64,000 bases of DNA from Nodularia sp. NIES-3585 (GTDB taxonomy: Bacteria > Cyanobacteriota > Cyanobacteriia > Cyanobacteriales > Nostocaceae): contig NZ_BDUB01000001.1 of assembly GCF_002218065.1 (NCBI RefSeq), forward strand, positions 3,133,270 to 3,197,269. The letters are read 5' to 3'. Shown in pieces: positions 15,776 through 25,796 of this stretch (its first letter is position 1; every line of letters starts with the position of its first letter). The notes under the pieces were generated by a model, which searched no databases, was not told where the DNA came from, and saw only the letters and a program-made list of their open reading frames with translations. The translations under genes were made by a program, and so were the position numbers.

Positions 15776-17026
15776 TAAAGGGATTTCTAAACTTCTCTAG
15801 CATCAAAAAGCTTTTTTAGACATGGAAATTTAGAAAAAATCTCCTACCTTAAAATCTACTTGACTGAAGATTAATGCTCATACACATAATCTTGCACCAG
15901 GCGACTGGAAGTCACGGCTACACAGGCGAAACCCGCCTACGCGGGTTGAAAACCTTAATTTTCTGTTAGTCCGAGCAGGCGGACTTCCCTCCGGGAAGAC
16001 GCTCCGCGTCATGTTTGTATAGCCGCGTTCGCCCTTGGCGTTGCGTTAGCAATATTCTAATCGCCAGGGCTAGGTGCAAGATGTGAGCATACCAATTCTG
16101 TGTGAATCTGCGCTTGATTCACCCACAGTAAGCAATGCCAATAGCTCACAAACAGAGTCTGCCTACACAGACTAATTACCTGCATTTTTATAAAAAATGC
16201 ATTTAAACCATGATTCAGTAAACTAAAATCTCCCAAAATATTGTTATGATTTCACCCCCGATATCACTTATACCTTGTATGTTATATTTTATTTACGATC
16301 TAACATAGAGAATTATGCTGTTTGAACACCTGTTTTTGATATATCTTTATATTTAATTTATAAGTGAACGGCTAAGATAAAAATTATCAGTATATTCACA
16401 TAGGTCTAAGAAAGACTATTATTTAAAATTCGTTAGTTTAAATCAGAATAGACATATGAGACAACCCGCCTCTGCGGTCTTTGTCTGGGTGTTTCCGCAA
16501 TTATAAATCGTCAGGGCTGAATCTTTATTGCTGATGTCTAATCTACGTATTATTACTATAGCTTCTAGTCATTAGCAATGAGGGTACATCGTTCTCTATT
16601 ACTGTGACAAACACTTAGTTTTACTGCAAATCAGTGTAACATAGGTTTGGTGAAAACAAAAGACTTGACTCGTCTGAGTAAATGGATACGATCAAAAAAA
16701 AGACCCCCAGTAGCTAGCCAGCTAACCGAGGGATTCTGCAAGTCGGTATTGTCGCACAAAGATATTCGCGAACCTCACAATACCAACTTAGCAATCAGAA
16801 AATGTGCCAAATTGCCAAATTCTTTATTGTAACCAATAATCTTCAGCCAAATGGTAAATTACCGAATTCGTTGTGGGGAATGGGTCAAACAATTTTGGAT
16901 TTTAGATTTTAGATTTTAGATTGACTCCACTGATAAATATCAGGGCTTGTACCATTAAGGAACTATTGGTCATTACAGCGAAACTACCTTTAAGATCATA
17001 GAGGGATCTTTCGTCGTAGCTTAGGC
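15776..17026. other. Long intergenic region with palindromic repeat element
   Basis: About 1.25 kb between the export operon and the chlH-like gene. It holds the palindromic element at 15874-16089 and a partial copy near 16458-16530 (acccgcctctgcggtctttgt ... cgtcagggc). A short tandem repeat (ttttaga units, about 16895-16921) also lies here. A 61-codon frame at 16647-16832 has no domain and is probably not real. Confidence 0.5.
15874..16089. repeat. Palindromic dispersed repeat (MITE-like)
   Basis: A GC-rich element of about 215 bases whose ends are inverted copies: tgctcata(cac)ataatcttgcacc at the left and ggtgcaagatgtgagca at the right. Inside are ggcgactggaagtcacggct, paired cgcctacgcggg hairpins and an aatcgcc end. 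A related but diverged copy lies at about 27424-27625. It would fold into a long hairpin if transcribed. No coding potential. Confidence 0.7.
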
Positions 17027-20000
17027 ATGAAACGCATTGTCTTGATTGCTGGATTTGAATCGTTTAACGCTGACTTGTACAGGAAAGCGGCTGAGGTGGC
17101 TAAATCGCGCTGTCCTGATTTGGATATTCGGGTGTTTAGCGATGCCTGGGGCGAGGAAAGCGATCGCAATATTACCACTCAGCGCAGCGAAGTAGAAGCA
17201 GCACTAGATGGCGCTGATGTGTTTTTCGGGAGTCTGCTATTTGATTATGACCAGGTTTTGTGGTTGCGCGATCGCATTGCCCAAATTCCCATCCGTCTGA
17301 TATTCGAGTCAGCGTTAGAACTGATGAGTTTAACCAAGTTGGGTGTTTTTGCCATTGGCGACCAACCCAAAGGAATGCCCAAACCAGTTAAATTCATCCT
17401 GGATAAATTCAGCAACGGACGGGAAGAAGACAAACTCGCAGGTTATATTAGTTTCTTAAAAATCGGTCCTAAACTTCTAAAATTCGTCCCAGTGCAAAAA
17501 GTCCAAGACTTACGCAACTGGTTAATTATCTATGGATACTGGAACGCTGGCGGTGCAGAAAACGTAGCCGCATTATTCTGGATATTAGCAGAAAAATACT
17601 TAGATTTAAAAGTCGGCGATATTCCCCCACCCATTGAAACCCCCGACATGGGTTTACTTCATCCCGACTATCAGGGCTTTTTTACATCACCCCGTGAATA
17701 TTTAGCATGGTATAAAAATCAGAGAATCAGCAAAATTTCCCACTCCCCAGTCATCGGGATTTTACTCTACCGTAAGCACGTCATTACCAAACAACCATAC
17801 ATTCCCCAACTGATTCGCCGTTTTGAATCAGCCGGGTTAATTCCCTTACCCATTTTTATCAACGGTGTAGAAGGACACGTAGCAGTCAGAGATTGGATGA
17901 CCACCGACTACGAAACCCAGCAAAGACAAAAAGGTAATACTGAAACTCTCTCACTTTCTGCTCAAGCTGTCCAGGTAGATGCAATTGTTTCTACCATTGG
18001 CTTTCCTCTGGTAGGTGGTCCCGCAGGTTCAATGGAAGCAGGGCGACAAGTGGAAGTAGCTAAACGCATCCTCGCTGCCAAGAATGTACCCTATATAGTA
18101 GCCGCACCCCTGCTAATTCAAGACATTCACTCATGGACACGTCAAGGTGTGGGTGGATTGCAAAGTGTTGTATTGTATGCTTTACCTGAACTTGATGGGG
18201 CGATTGATACCATTCCCCTGGGCGGTTTGGTGGGTGAACAAATTTATCTAGTTCCCGAACGAGTCCAGCGCTTAATTGGTAGAGTCAAAAATTGGATTGC
18301 TTTACGGCAAAAGTCGGCATCAGAACGCAAGATAGCGATTATTTTATATGGATTTCCCCCAGGATATGGGGCTGTGGGGACTGCGGCTTTATTGAATGTT
18401 CCCCGGAGTTTAATTAAGTTTCTCCACGCCCTCAAAGACCAAGGTTATCACGTTGGTGATATTCCTGAAGATGGGGAAGAGTTGATTCGTCAGGTGAAAG
18501 CAGCCGATGAAGAAATGGAAACATGGGAAAAAAATAAACCTTTTCCCGCATCTGCGAATACTGTACATTTCCGGAAGTTAGAAAAATGGTTGGGATATCT
18601 GCTAACTTCCCGCATTGAAAAACAATGGAAGTCTCTCACCGGAACTGGAATTAAAACTTATGGGGAGGAATTACATATTGGCGGTGTGCAGTTAGGTAAT
18701 ATCTGGATTGGTGTGCAACCACCTTTGGGTATACAAGGCGACCCGATGCGGTTAATGTTTGAACGGGATTTAACTCCTCATCCCCAGTATGCGGCTTTTT
18801 ATAAATGGCTACAAAATGATTTTGCGGCTGATGCTGTGGTTCATTTCGGGATGCACGGGACTGTAGAATGGTTGCCGGGTTCACCGTTGGGTAATACTGG
18901 TTATTCTTGGTCGGATATTCTGCTGGGGGATTTGCCTAATCTATATATATATGCGGCGAATAATCCTTCTGAGTCGATTTTGGCGAAGCGTCGTGGTTAT
19001 GGGGTGTTGATTTCTCACAATGTCCCGCCTTATGGTCGGGCTGGTTTGTATAAGGAGTTGCTGTCTTTGCGGGATTTGATTTCGGAGTATCGTGAGGACC
19101 CACAGAAGAATTATCTGTTGAAGGAGGTTATTTGTAAGAAGATTGTTGATTCTGGTTTGGATGCTGATTGTCCTTTTGATGATGCTAAACGTTTGGGGAT
19201 TGCTTTTAGTCCTGAGAATGTGAGAATGTTTAGCGATCGCGCTTTTGATGATTATTTGGTGAAGTTGTACGAATATTTGCAGGTGTTGGAGAATCGGTTG
19301 TTTTCTTCGGGTTTGCATATTTTGGGGGAACCGCCGAATCAGGAGGGGTTGGCTGGGTATTTGGATGCTTATTTTGGGGAAGAGAACGAACCGCCAAGTC
19401 GCCAAGGTCGCCAAGAGGAGGAGGAGTTGGTTACTGGTTTGTTGATGCAGTGTACTGATGAGTTGGGGAGTTTGTTGCGGGGGTTGAATGGTGAGTATAT
19501 TTTACCTGCGCCTGGTGGTGATTTGTTACGGGATGGGGCTGGGGTGTTACCTACGGGGAGGAATATTCACGCTTTAGATCCTTATAGAATGCCTTCTCCG
19601 GCGGCTTTTGCACGGGGGCGGGAAGTTGGTCAGAAAATTATCGCCCAGCATTTGGCTGAACATGGGAGTTATCCGGAAACGGTGGCGGTGATGTTATGGG
19701 GTTTGGATGCGATTAAGACTAAGGGTGAGTCTCTGGGGATTCTTTTGGAGTTGGTGGGGGCTGAACCTGTGAAGGAGGGGACTGGGCGAATTGTGCGTTA
19801 TGAGTTGCAGCCTTTGGCGCAGGTGGGACATCCCCGCATTGATATTTTGGGGAATTTGTCGGGAATTTTCCGCGATAGTTTTGTAAATATTATTGAATTA
19901 TTGGATGATTTGTTTCAACGGGCGGCTGATGCTGATGAATCGGAAGAGGAAAATTTTATCAGGAAGCACGCTTTGGCTTTACAGGCGCAAGGTGTAGAAA

Positions 20001-20728
20001 ATAGTTCTGCAAGGTTGTTTTCTAATCCGGCTGGTGATTTCGGTTCTTTGGTAAATGATCAGGTGGTTGATGGTAATTGGGAATCTGGGGAAGAATTAGG
20101 TAATACTTGGCAAGGTCGTAATGTGTTTAGCTATGGTAGGGAAGATAAGGGTCAAGCTAGACCAGAGATTTTAAATACTTTATTAAAAACAAGCGATCGC
20201 ATTGTCCAAGAAATCGATTCTGTAGAATATGGTTTAACTGATATTCAAGAATATTACGCTAATACTGGCGGTTTAAAAAAGGCGGCAGAAAAGCAACGCG
20301 GTAAAAAGGTGACGACTAGCTTTGTGGAAAGTTTCTCGAAGGATACCACACCCCGTAATTTAGATGATTTACTCAGAATGGAGTACCGCAGTAAGTTAGT
20401 CAATCCCAAATGGGCGCAAGCTATGGCGAATCAAGGTTCTGGTGGCGCGTTTGAAATTTCTCAACGGATGACGGCGTTGATTGGTTGGGGTGGTACTGCT
20501 GATTTTCACGATGATTGGGTTTATGACCAAGCGGCTGATACTTATGCTTTGGATGCAGAGATGGCGGATAAGTTACGCAAGGCGAATCCTGAAGCTTTTC
20601 GGAATATTTTGAGCCGAATGATTGAGGCGCATGGGCGGGGTATTTGGCAAGCTGATGCAGATAAGTTGGATAAGTTGCGTCGGTTATATGAGTTGAGTGA
20701 TGAACAGTTGGAAGGTGTGACGGTTTAA
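17027..20728 (+). CDS. chlH: Magnesium-chelatase subunit H (short-form paralogue)
   Basis: A 1233-residue ChlH/BchH/CobN-family protein. The large subunit binds protoporphyrin IX and, with ChlI and ChlD, inserts magnesium at the first step of chlorophyll synthesis. Visible marks are the N-terminal MKRIVLIAGFESFNADLYRK domain, YWNAGGAENV, FHFGMHGTVEWLPGSPLG (the conserved chelatase motif), GRDLLRDG-type sequence (PGGDLLRDGAGVLPTGRNIH) and the C-terminal LIGWGGTADFHDDWVYDQ. Cyanobacterial ChlH usually has about 1330 residues and a different N terminus, so this is a second, shorter type rather than the housekeeping copy. The gene stands alone. Base composition shifts to G-rich, GAT/TTG-heavy codons in the second half (about 18.9-19.9 kb) compared with the first. 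Confidence 0.92.
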   Translation: MKRIVLIAGFESFNADLYRKAAEVAKSRCPDLDIRVFSDAWGEESDRNITTQRSEVEAALDGADVFFGSLLFDYDQVLWLRDRIAQIPIRLIFESALELMSLTKLGVFAIGDQPKGMPKPVKFILDKFSNGREEDKLAGYISFLKIGPKLLKFVPVQKVQDLRNWLIIYGYWNAGGAENVAALFWILAEKYLDLKVGDIPPPIETPDMGLLHPDYQGFFTSPREYLAWYKNQRISKISHSPVIGILLYRKHVITKQPYIPQLIRRFESAGLIPLPIFINGVEGHVAVRDWMTTDYETQQRQKGNTETLSLSAQAVQVDAIVSTIGFPLVGGPAGSMEAGRQVEVAKRILAAKNVPYIVAAPLLIQDIHSWTRQGVGGLQSVVLYALPELDGAIDTIPLGGLVGEQIYLVPERVQRLIGRVKNWIALRQKSASERKIAIILYGFPPGYGAVGTAALLNVPRSLIKFLHALKDQGYHVGDIPEDGEELIRQVKAADEEMETWEKNKPFPASANTVHFRKLEKWLGYLLTSRIEKQWKSLTGTGIKTYGEELHIGGVQLGNIWIGVQPPLGIQGDPMRLMFERDLTPHPQYAAFYKWLQNDFAADAVVHFGMHGTVEWLPGSPLGNTGYSWSDILLGDLPNLYIYAANNPSESILAKRRGYGVLISHNVPPYGRAGLYKELLSLRDLISEYREDPQKNYLLKEVICKKIVDSGLDADCPFDDAKRLGIAFSPENVRMFSDRAFDDYLVKLYEYLQVLENRLFSSGLHILGEPPNQEGLAGYLDAYFGEENEPPSRQGRQEEEELVTGLLMQCTDELGSLLRGLNGEYILPAPGGDLLRDGAGVLPTGRNIHALDPYRMPSPAAFARGREVGQKIIAQHLAEHGSYPETVAVMLWGLDAIKTKGESLGILLELVGAEPVKEGTGRIVRYELQPLAQVGHPRIDILGNLSGIFRDSFVNIIELLDDLFQRAADADESEEENFIRKHALALQAQGVENSSARLFSNPAGDFGSLVNDQVVDGNWESGEELGNTWQGRNVFSYGREDKGQARPEILNTLLKTSDRIVQEIDSVEYGLTDIQEYYANTGGLKKAAEKQRGKKVTTSFVESFSKDTTPRNLDDLLRMEYRSKLVNPKWAQAMANQGSGGAFEISQRMTALIGWGGTADFHDDWVYDQAADTYALDAEMADKLRKANPEAFRNILSRMIEAHGRGIWQADADKLDKLRRLYELSDEQLEGVTV

Positions 20729-20791
20729 ATATGGATTGGTGTCACGCAGAGGCGCAGAGGCGCAGAGAGGAGGAGGAAATGAGGAATGTTT

Positions 20792-21205
20792 TTAGAGGAG
20801 TTCTATGATGGAAGTTTTCAGGATTTCAATTAACTTTTCTTTATCCACTTTGTTATCGGCAACCTGTATTGTTAATTCATAAGCCTGTGTAGTCGTCATA
20901 TTCAGGTCGTAATCATTCAAGTTTAAGAATGTCACCATCACATCAAAAGCAGTTCGCTTATTACCATCTACAAAAGCATGGTTATTCGTGATGTGAAATA
21001 AATATGCTGCTGCTTGTTCAACAATTGTCGTATGTAAAAGTTCACCCCCAAAACTGGCTTGAGGTTGGTAAATAGCAGAATCCAGCAAGCCTTCATCGCG
21101 GATACCAAATGAGCCACCATATAGCTTAATCTGCTTAGTATGTATATTTAAAATATCTGGTTTTTCAATAAATTTATGACTATGCAAGATTCTTGTACAC
21201 CTCAT
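20792..21205 (-). CDS. Doc/Fic-family death-on-curing toxin
   Basis: A 137-residue Doc-type protein of the Fic fold. The active-site loop is intact: NHAFVDGNKRTAF, matching HxFx(D/E)GNKR. Upstream residues LDSAIYQPQASFGGE are also typical of Doc. Doc proteins phosphorylate EF-Tu; other Fic proteins add AMP. Its ATG at 21205 overlaps the end of the upstream 202-residue gene by 26 bp, the usual arrangement with an antitoxin first. The start could also be slightly downstream. The family call is firm; chromosomal Doc systems of this type are common in cyanobacteria. Confidence 0.88.
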   Translation of the reverse strand: MRCTRILHSHKFIEKPDILNIHTKQIKLYGGSFGIRDEGLLDSAIYQPQASFGGELLHTTIVEQAAAYLFHITNNHAFVDGNKRTAFDVMVTFLNLNDYDLNMTTTQAYELTIQVADNKVDKEKLIEILKTSIIELL

Positions 21206-21788
21206 CCCATTTTTTTGTAGATGCCAAAGAAATCAGCATTGTTTCCGATTCTTGGGGTGTGATGTCTCCTAGCTCTAGTGCATTAATTTCTTCTTCAGAT
21301 ATTGCGTTTATTCTTACACTAGCCTGGATTAGTGATGGTATTAGATGTTTTAGGGATTCTATTAAAAGATATAAATCCTCATATTGATTCCACACATAGC
21401 CAGCTTCAATTATTGATTCTTGGTACATATCGATATATTTTAAAGTTTTTATTTTAAACGCTTCTTTCCCATTTTGAAGCGACAGAAAATACCAGTATTT
21501 ATCTGCAATTTCTTTGGTCAAGAGATTGCTTTTAATACCAAGTAAAACTGCTAATTCACCTTCCTTTAAACCCTTCCCCCATTTAATAAGCTTCTTAACT
21601 TTGTCTCGAAACTGTCTAAATTCTTCTCTGAGTTGAATCAGAGAGATTTGCCTAATGTTTGCCAATTCAAGTATTTCTGCTGTTACTTCATCTTGCAGGT
21701 TGGCATCATTCAGACATCTCTCAAGTATTGCTAATTGTTCTTGAAAGATAGAAATTGTTTCTTGTGGCAGTATGAATCTATTTACCAT
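21180..21788 (-). CDS. Probable antitoxin partner of the Doc toxin
   Basis: A 202-residue, mainly helical acidic protein with no domain I can name. It has an N-terminal coiled-coil-like segment (ISIFQEQLAILERCLNDANL), a central KVKKLIKWGKGLKEGELAVL region and a C-terminal motif (ELGDITPQESETMLISLAST). It overlaps the Doc gene by 26 bp and lies upstream of it, so it is probably the cognate antitoxin. At 202 residues it is much larger than the classical Phd antitoxin (about 75), which is unusual. Function is inferred from context only. Confidence 0.65.
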   Translation of the reverse strand: MVNRFILPQETISIFQEQLAILERCLNDANLQDEVTAEILELANIRQISLIQLREEFRQFRDKVKKLIKWGKGLKEGELAVLLGIKSNLLTKEIADKYWYFLSLQNGKEAFKIKTLKYIDMYQESIIEAGYVWNQYEDLYLLIESLKHLIPSLIQASVRINAISEEEINALELGDITPQESETMLISLASTKKWDEVYKNLA

Positions 21789-21912
21789 GATTTATGTACC
21801 TGTTTGGTGAAGTTATATACTTCCCTAAAATTAGTTTACAGCAGTTTTCATCTATATTAATTCCTTCTTCCTTTGCGACTTTGCGCCTTTGCGCGAAACA
21901 AAAAAATGTAAA

Positions 21913-24900
21913 TTACGAATTATTAACTAATTGCACAACTGCGGCGGCTAAAGTATCTGGTTCCACTGGCTTAGGGATGTGCATTTGAAAACCTGCGGCG
22001 ATCGCCTGTTGTTGATCAAACTCAGCCGCAAATGCTGTGAGCGCGATCGCGGGAACTTTTCCACCTGTTTCTGGCGGCAAAACCCTCAGTTTACGTAACA
22101 ATTCATAGCCATCCATTTGAGGCATCCCAATATCGCTGACTAAAATATCTGGGTGGAACTGTACTATCATTTGCAATGCTTCCCACGCTGATCCTACTTT
22201 GGTCACTTCTGCACCATACATTTTCAGCACAAAGGCGATAAAATCCCGCGAATCTGCATCATCATCGACAACTAAAATTTTCATGTTACTTAAATTTAAA
22301 GTTGCTGTCTGCGATGCATTATCTCTGACTATCTTTGGCTCAAGCGATGACTGGCGACAAGCCGCGACGCGTCTACGCAAAGGTAGTTGAACGGTAAAAG
22401 TTGCGCCTTGCCCTTCACCTAAACTATTCGCCTCAACAGTGCCACCATGTAACTCTACTAACTGCCGGACAATTGCTAGTCCTAAGCCTAGTCCCCCAAA
22501 TTTTCTGGTAATTGAACCATCTTCTTGACGAAAGTAATCAAATATGTGAGGCAAAAATTCACGGCTAACACCTTTACCTGTATCACTGACTTGGATTTGA
22601 GCCATAGAACCAGATTCCTCTAGGCGTACTTCCACTTTCCCACCAGCAGAAGTAAACTTAACAGCATTAGACAAAAGATTCCAGACAATTTGTTGTAAGC
22701 GAGCCGGGTCACCTGTAACTTCACCTATATTCTCCTCCAACATAGTATGAATGGTAATTTCTTTGGCCGCCGCCGCTAAACTCACAGTTTCTAAGGCTGC
22801 GGAAATTGTCTTTGCTAGATTCACAGGGGAAACATTTAAAGTGAGTTTACCCTGGAGGATACGGGATACATCCAGTAAATCTTCAATTAGGTCAACCTGC
22901 AATTTGGCATTGCGTTCAATAGTTTCTATCGCTTGAGCCGTCTTAGCTTTGTCAAGTTTGCCAGTTTTCAACAGCTGCGCCCAACCCATAATCGGGTTAA
23001 GCGGTGTCCGCAGTTCATGAGAAAGGACTGCGAGAAACTCATCTTTAATCCGATTCGCCTTTTCGGCTTCTGCACGGGCTGCTTGTTGCTGTTGCAAGGC
23101 ACTCCACAGAGCTGCTTCTGCCCGTTTATAATCATCAATATCGGTAGACGACCCAAACCACTTAATAATCTCTCCTTTGTGATTACGTAAAGGAAAAGCT
23201 CGACTTAGATGCCAACGATACTGCCCATCACTAGCACGTCGGAAGCGGCATTCTACGTCATAATTTTTACCTGTACGAAGGCATTCACTCCAAGTATCTA
23301 CTGTCATTCGGACATCTTCGGGGTGGAGTACAGCTTCCCAGCCCCAACCTTGAGTTTGCTCCCAAGTCATGCCAGTATAGTCAAACCAGCGTTGGTTATA
23401 GTAGTCTAACCAGCCATCCGGCCGACCAGTCCAAACAATTTGTGGCATGGTATCTGCCAAAGTCCGGAAATTTAATTCGCTGGCTTTGAAAGCTTCCCTG
23501 GCTTGGATATGATCTGTAATGTCAGTATTAGTACCGTACCATTTAACTATCTTTCCTTCTTGGTCACATAAAGGCAGAGCCTGTCCTAAAATCCAACGAT
23601 ATTCCCCACTGCGAGACAGCAAGCGAGCCTCTGACTCGTATTCGCTGCCAGTTTGCACAGAATGATTCCACAGTTTTTCCACTCGTGCTAAATCTTCTGG
23701 ATGCACAATATCAGACCACCCATTAGCTTGTAGTTGTTCGAGTGTCTTACCTGTAAAATCGCGCCATCTCTGGTTATAGTAATCCACTTCACCATTAGGT
23801 AATGCTGTCCATACCTGTTGCGGAATAGTTTCGGTCATCAACCGTAATAGATATTCGCTTTGTTGCAACGCTTGTTCTGAGCGATATTTCTCAATGGACA
23901 CACCTGCGAGGTGAGATGCACTCTCAATCAGTTGTTGCTCTGATTTTTGCGGAATCCGTGGTGTAGAATAGTACAGAGCAAAGGTTCCTAAGACATCGCC
24001 TTGGCTATCTAAAATCGGCGCAGACCAACAAGCTTTGAGATTATGAGGCAGTGCGGAATCACGGTATTTTACCCATTTTGCATCGTTAGCAATATCTGAG
24101 ACAATTACCGTTTGTTTGGTATAAGCAGCTGTGCCGCAACTGCCCATTTCTGCACCCACAGGCACACCATCTACTAATGCTTGAGTATATTTCTCTGGTA
24201 GGCTAGAACCGACAGTCAGATGTAATTTTGTTTTCGATTCATCTAGTAACATAATCGAGCAGAAAACTTGATTTAACCTCGTCTCAATTGCGTGGGTCAA
24301 AGTTACCAATACTTCCTGGAGAGGTACACCCGTGGCAATCAATTCTAAAATATCTTTTTGCAAAGACAAGAGAGCTTCGTTTTGCTTACAACTAGTCACA
24401 TTCTGCTGTAGCATCATGCCCGCAAAAATTTCTCCTTGTTGGTTGCGAACAGGAACAGTATAAGTATCATAAATTTGATTTTTATAAGTAATTTCTTGAA
24501 CAGTAGTTTTACCTGATAAAGCTGCACTATATAAAGGTTTGATTATTTCGCAGGTTTCCCCAGAAAATACTTCCTCAACTGTTTTACCAACCATGGAATT
24601 GGCTTCCAGTCCCACCACGGCTAACTCGACACCTTCACACACCAAGTAGCGCAAATTATGGTCAAATACATAAACAGCACTATTGGGAATATGCTGCATC
24701 AGGGTGCGATAAAGTATTTCTCGTTCAGCTAAGATGGCATTGGTTGGTTGAAGTTTGATTTGGGTAATATCGATAAATGTAGTTATAACAGCATAGGGAG
24801 CAGCTTGATTACCTTGAAATAACAACTGGCAATTTAACAATAACCAACATAATTTACCAGTTGGTTGATAAAATCCCATAACAATATTTTTACATGGCTG

Positions 24901-25239
24901 CCTTGTTTGGAGAGCAACTATAGCCGGATGAGTTGCTGGTGTGACAACTGAACCGTCTTCATGAATTATTTGCCAGGGCGGTTCAAAAAAAGTTTTGCCG
25001 AGTATTTGGTGCATTGGATACCCTAAAATGTTCTCAGCAGCGGAATTACAGGCTTGTATCGTTGTATCAGCTAGCTGAAAAATCATCCCCTCTTCTTGAG
25101 TAGAACTAATTACCAAGTCTTGTTTTTGAGTTTCTTTGAGTAATTTTATTTCTTTTGACTGTAAAGGATTGATGGGTATATTTCGTAGAGATGATAACTC
25201 GGATATATTTGGGTGCTGGTAACTTTCTTGATTTGGCAT
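21913..25239 (-). CDS. Hybrid histidine kinase, PAS-PAS-GAF-PAS-PAS-HisKA-HATPase-REC
   Basis: About 1108 residues, soluble (no membrane helices). Two PAS domains (to about 285) and a GAF domain (about 300-450) precede two PAS-PAC repeats with the paired motifs WRDFTGKTLEQLQ and WFDYTGMTWEQTQ. The kinase core has the H-box AVLSHELRTPLNPIMGW, the N-box QIVWNLLSNAVKFT and the G2 box GLGLGLAIVRQL. A C-terminal receiver begins MKILVVDDDADSRDF and has its phospho-Asp in ILVSDIGMPQMDG. The GAF domain lacks an obvious bilin-binding Cys-His pair, so light sensing is unlikely. The ATG at 25239 is preferred over an upstream TTG at 25254. No partner gene is adjacent; a role in cytoplasmic signal integration is inferred. 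Confidence 0.93.
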   Translation of the reverse strand: MPNQESYQHPNISELSSLRNIPINPLQSKEIKLLKETQKQDLVISSTQEEGMIFQLADTTIQACNSAAENILGYPMHQILGKTFFEPPWQIIHEDGSVVTPATHPAIVALQTRQPCKNIVMGFYQPTGKLCWLLLNCQLLFQGNQAAPYAVITTFIDITQIKLQPTNAILAEREILYRTLMQHIPNSAVYVFDHNLRYLVCEGVELAVVGLEANSMVGKTVEEVFSGETCEIIKPLYSAALSGKTTVQEITYKNQIYDTYTVPVRNQQGEIFAGMMLQQNVTSCKQNEALLSLQKDILELIATGVPLQEVLVTLTHAIETRLNQVFCSIMLLDESKTKLHLTVGSSLPEKYTQALVDGVPVGAEMGSCGTAAYTKQTVIVSDIANDAKWVKYRDSALPHNLKACWSAPILDSQGDVLGTFALYYSTPRIPQKSEQQLIESASHLAGVSIEKYRSEQALQQSEYLLRLMTETIPQQVWTALPNGEVDYYNQRWRDFTGKTLEQLQANGWSDIVHPEDLARVEKLWNHSVQTGSEYESEARLLSRSGEYRWILGQALPLCDQEGKIVKWYGTNTDITDHIQAREAFKASELNFRTLADTMPQIVWTGRPDGWLDYYNQRWFDYTGMTWEQTQGWGWEAVLHPEDVRMTVDTWSECLRTGKNYDVECRFRRASDGQYRWHLSRAFPLRNHKGEIIKWFGSSTDIDDYKRAEAALWSALQQQQAARAEAEKANRIKDEFLAVLSHELRTPLNPIMGWAQLLKTGKLDKAKTAQAIETIERNAKLQVDLIEDLLDVSRILQGKLTLNVSPVNLAKTISAALETVSLAAAAKEITIHTMLEENIGEVTGDPARLQQIVWNLLSNAVKFTSAGGKVEVRLEESGSMAQIQVSDTGKGVSREFLPHIFDYFRQEDGSITRKFGGLGLGLAIVRQLVELHGGTVEANSLGEGQGATFTVQLPLRRRVAACRQSSLEPKIVRDNASQTATLNLSNMKILVVDDDADSRDFIAFVLKMYGAEVTKVGSAWEALQMIVQFHPDILVSDIGMPQMDGYELLRKLRVLPPETGGKVPAIALTAFAAEFDQQQAIAAGFQMHIPKPVEPDTLAAAVVQLVNNS

Positions 25240-25254
25240 TATGTTAAATTCCAA

Positions 25255-25796
25255 AATTTAAACGTAATTTTTGCGAAATCTACAATCTATTTGTGTAAAA
25301 TAAAGTTCTTGGCAGCAATTTAATATAATGTCATGTAATGTAATTTAATATAATTTTATTTATTTCAGTGGTTACAATGCCATTACTATCTAAAATAGTG
25401 CCATGGTTTATAATCATATTTTAGCCTACACTCTAGCCTGAATTTATTGGAGTTTCCTTTATTTGCGTAAACTCTATATTATAGCATTATTATTAACGTT
25501 TTGATGGAATTTTTAAGGATTATATTCTGCAAAATGAGGAATGGATTACAGAACAACGACTAGTTAAAGACTTTAAGCTACAGACGACTCGACATATCAC
25601 ACAAGGCAAATGCAGCGAAGAGAATTACAAATTAAATAATGATTTGGGTATTGTTTTTGGATCTGACTCTTAAATTGTTGCCGGTGCGTTGCGCTGTGCG
25701 ACAACACACCCTACACCTCAATTGTCTAGGACGATTGCATTGATAAGGGTTCAAGCTCCGTCCAATGCTGGATTCACTAGTTTCTACCTGGCGGTA
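25255..25796. other. Intergenic region, possible gene remnant
   Basis: About 540 bases. The first half is AT-rich with repeated taatataa blocks. On the plus strand near 25505-25672 a 55-codon frame without a start (including ILQNEEWITEQRLVKDFKLQ) ends in a stop and may be a gene fragment of unknown origin. Near 25680-25720 is a copy of the dispersed repeat gtgcgttgcgctgtgcgac. Confidence 0.4.

Noticed and set aside
16647-16832. A 61-codon plus-strand frame before chlH
   Set aside because: No recognisable domain or ribosome site, and it lies in a repeat-rich region.
18941-19414. A 157-codon minus-strand frame inside chlH
   Set aside because: It is antisense to the conserved chelatase gene and has low-complexity, Ile/Gln-rich composition.
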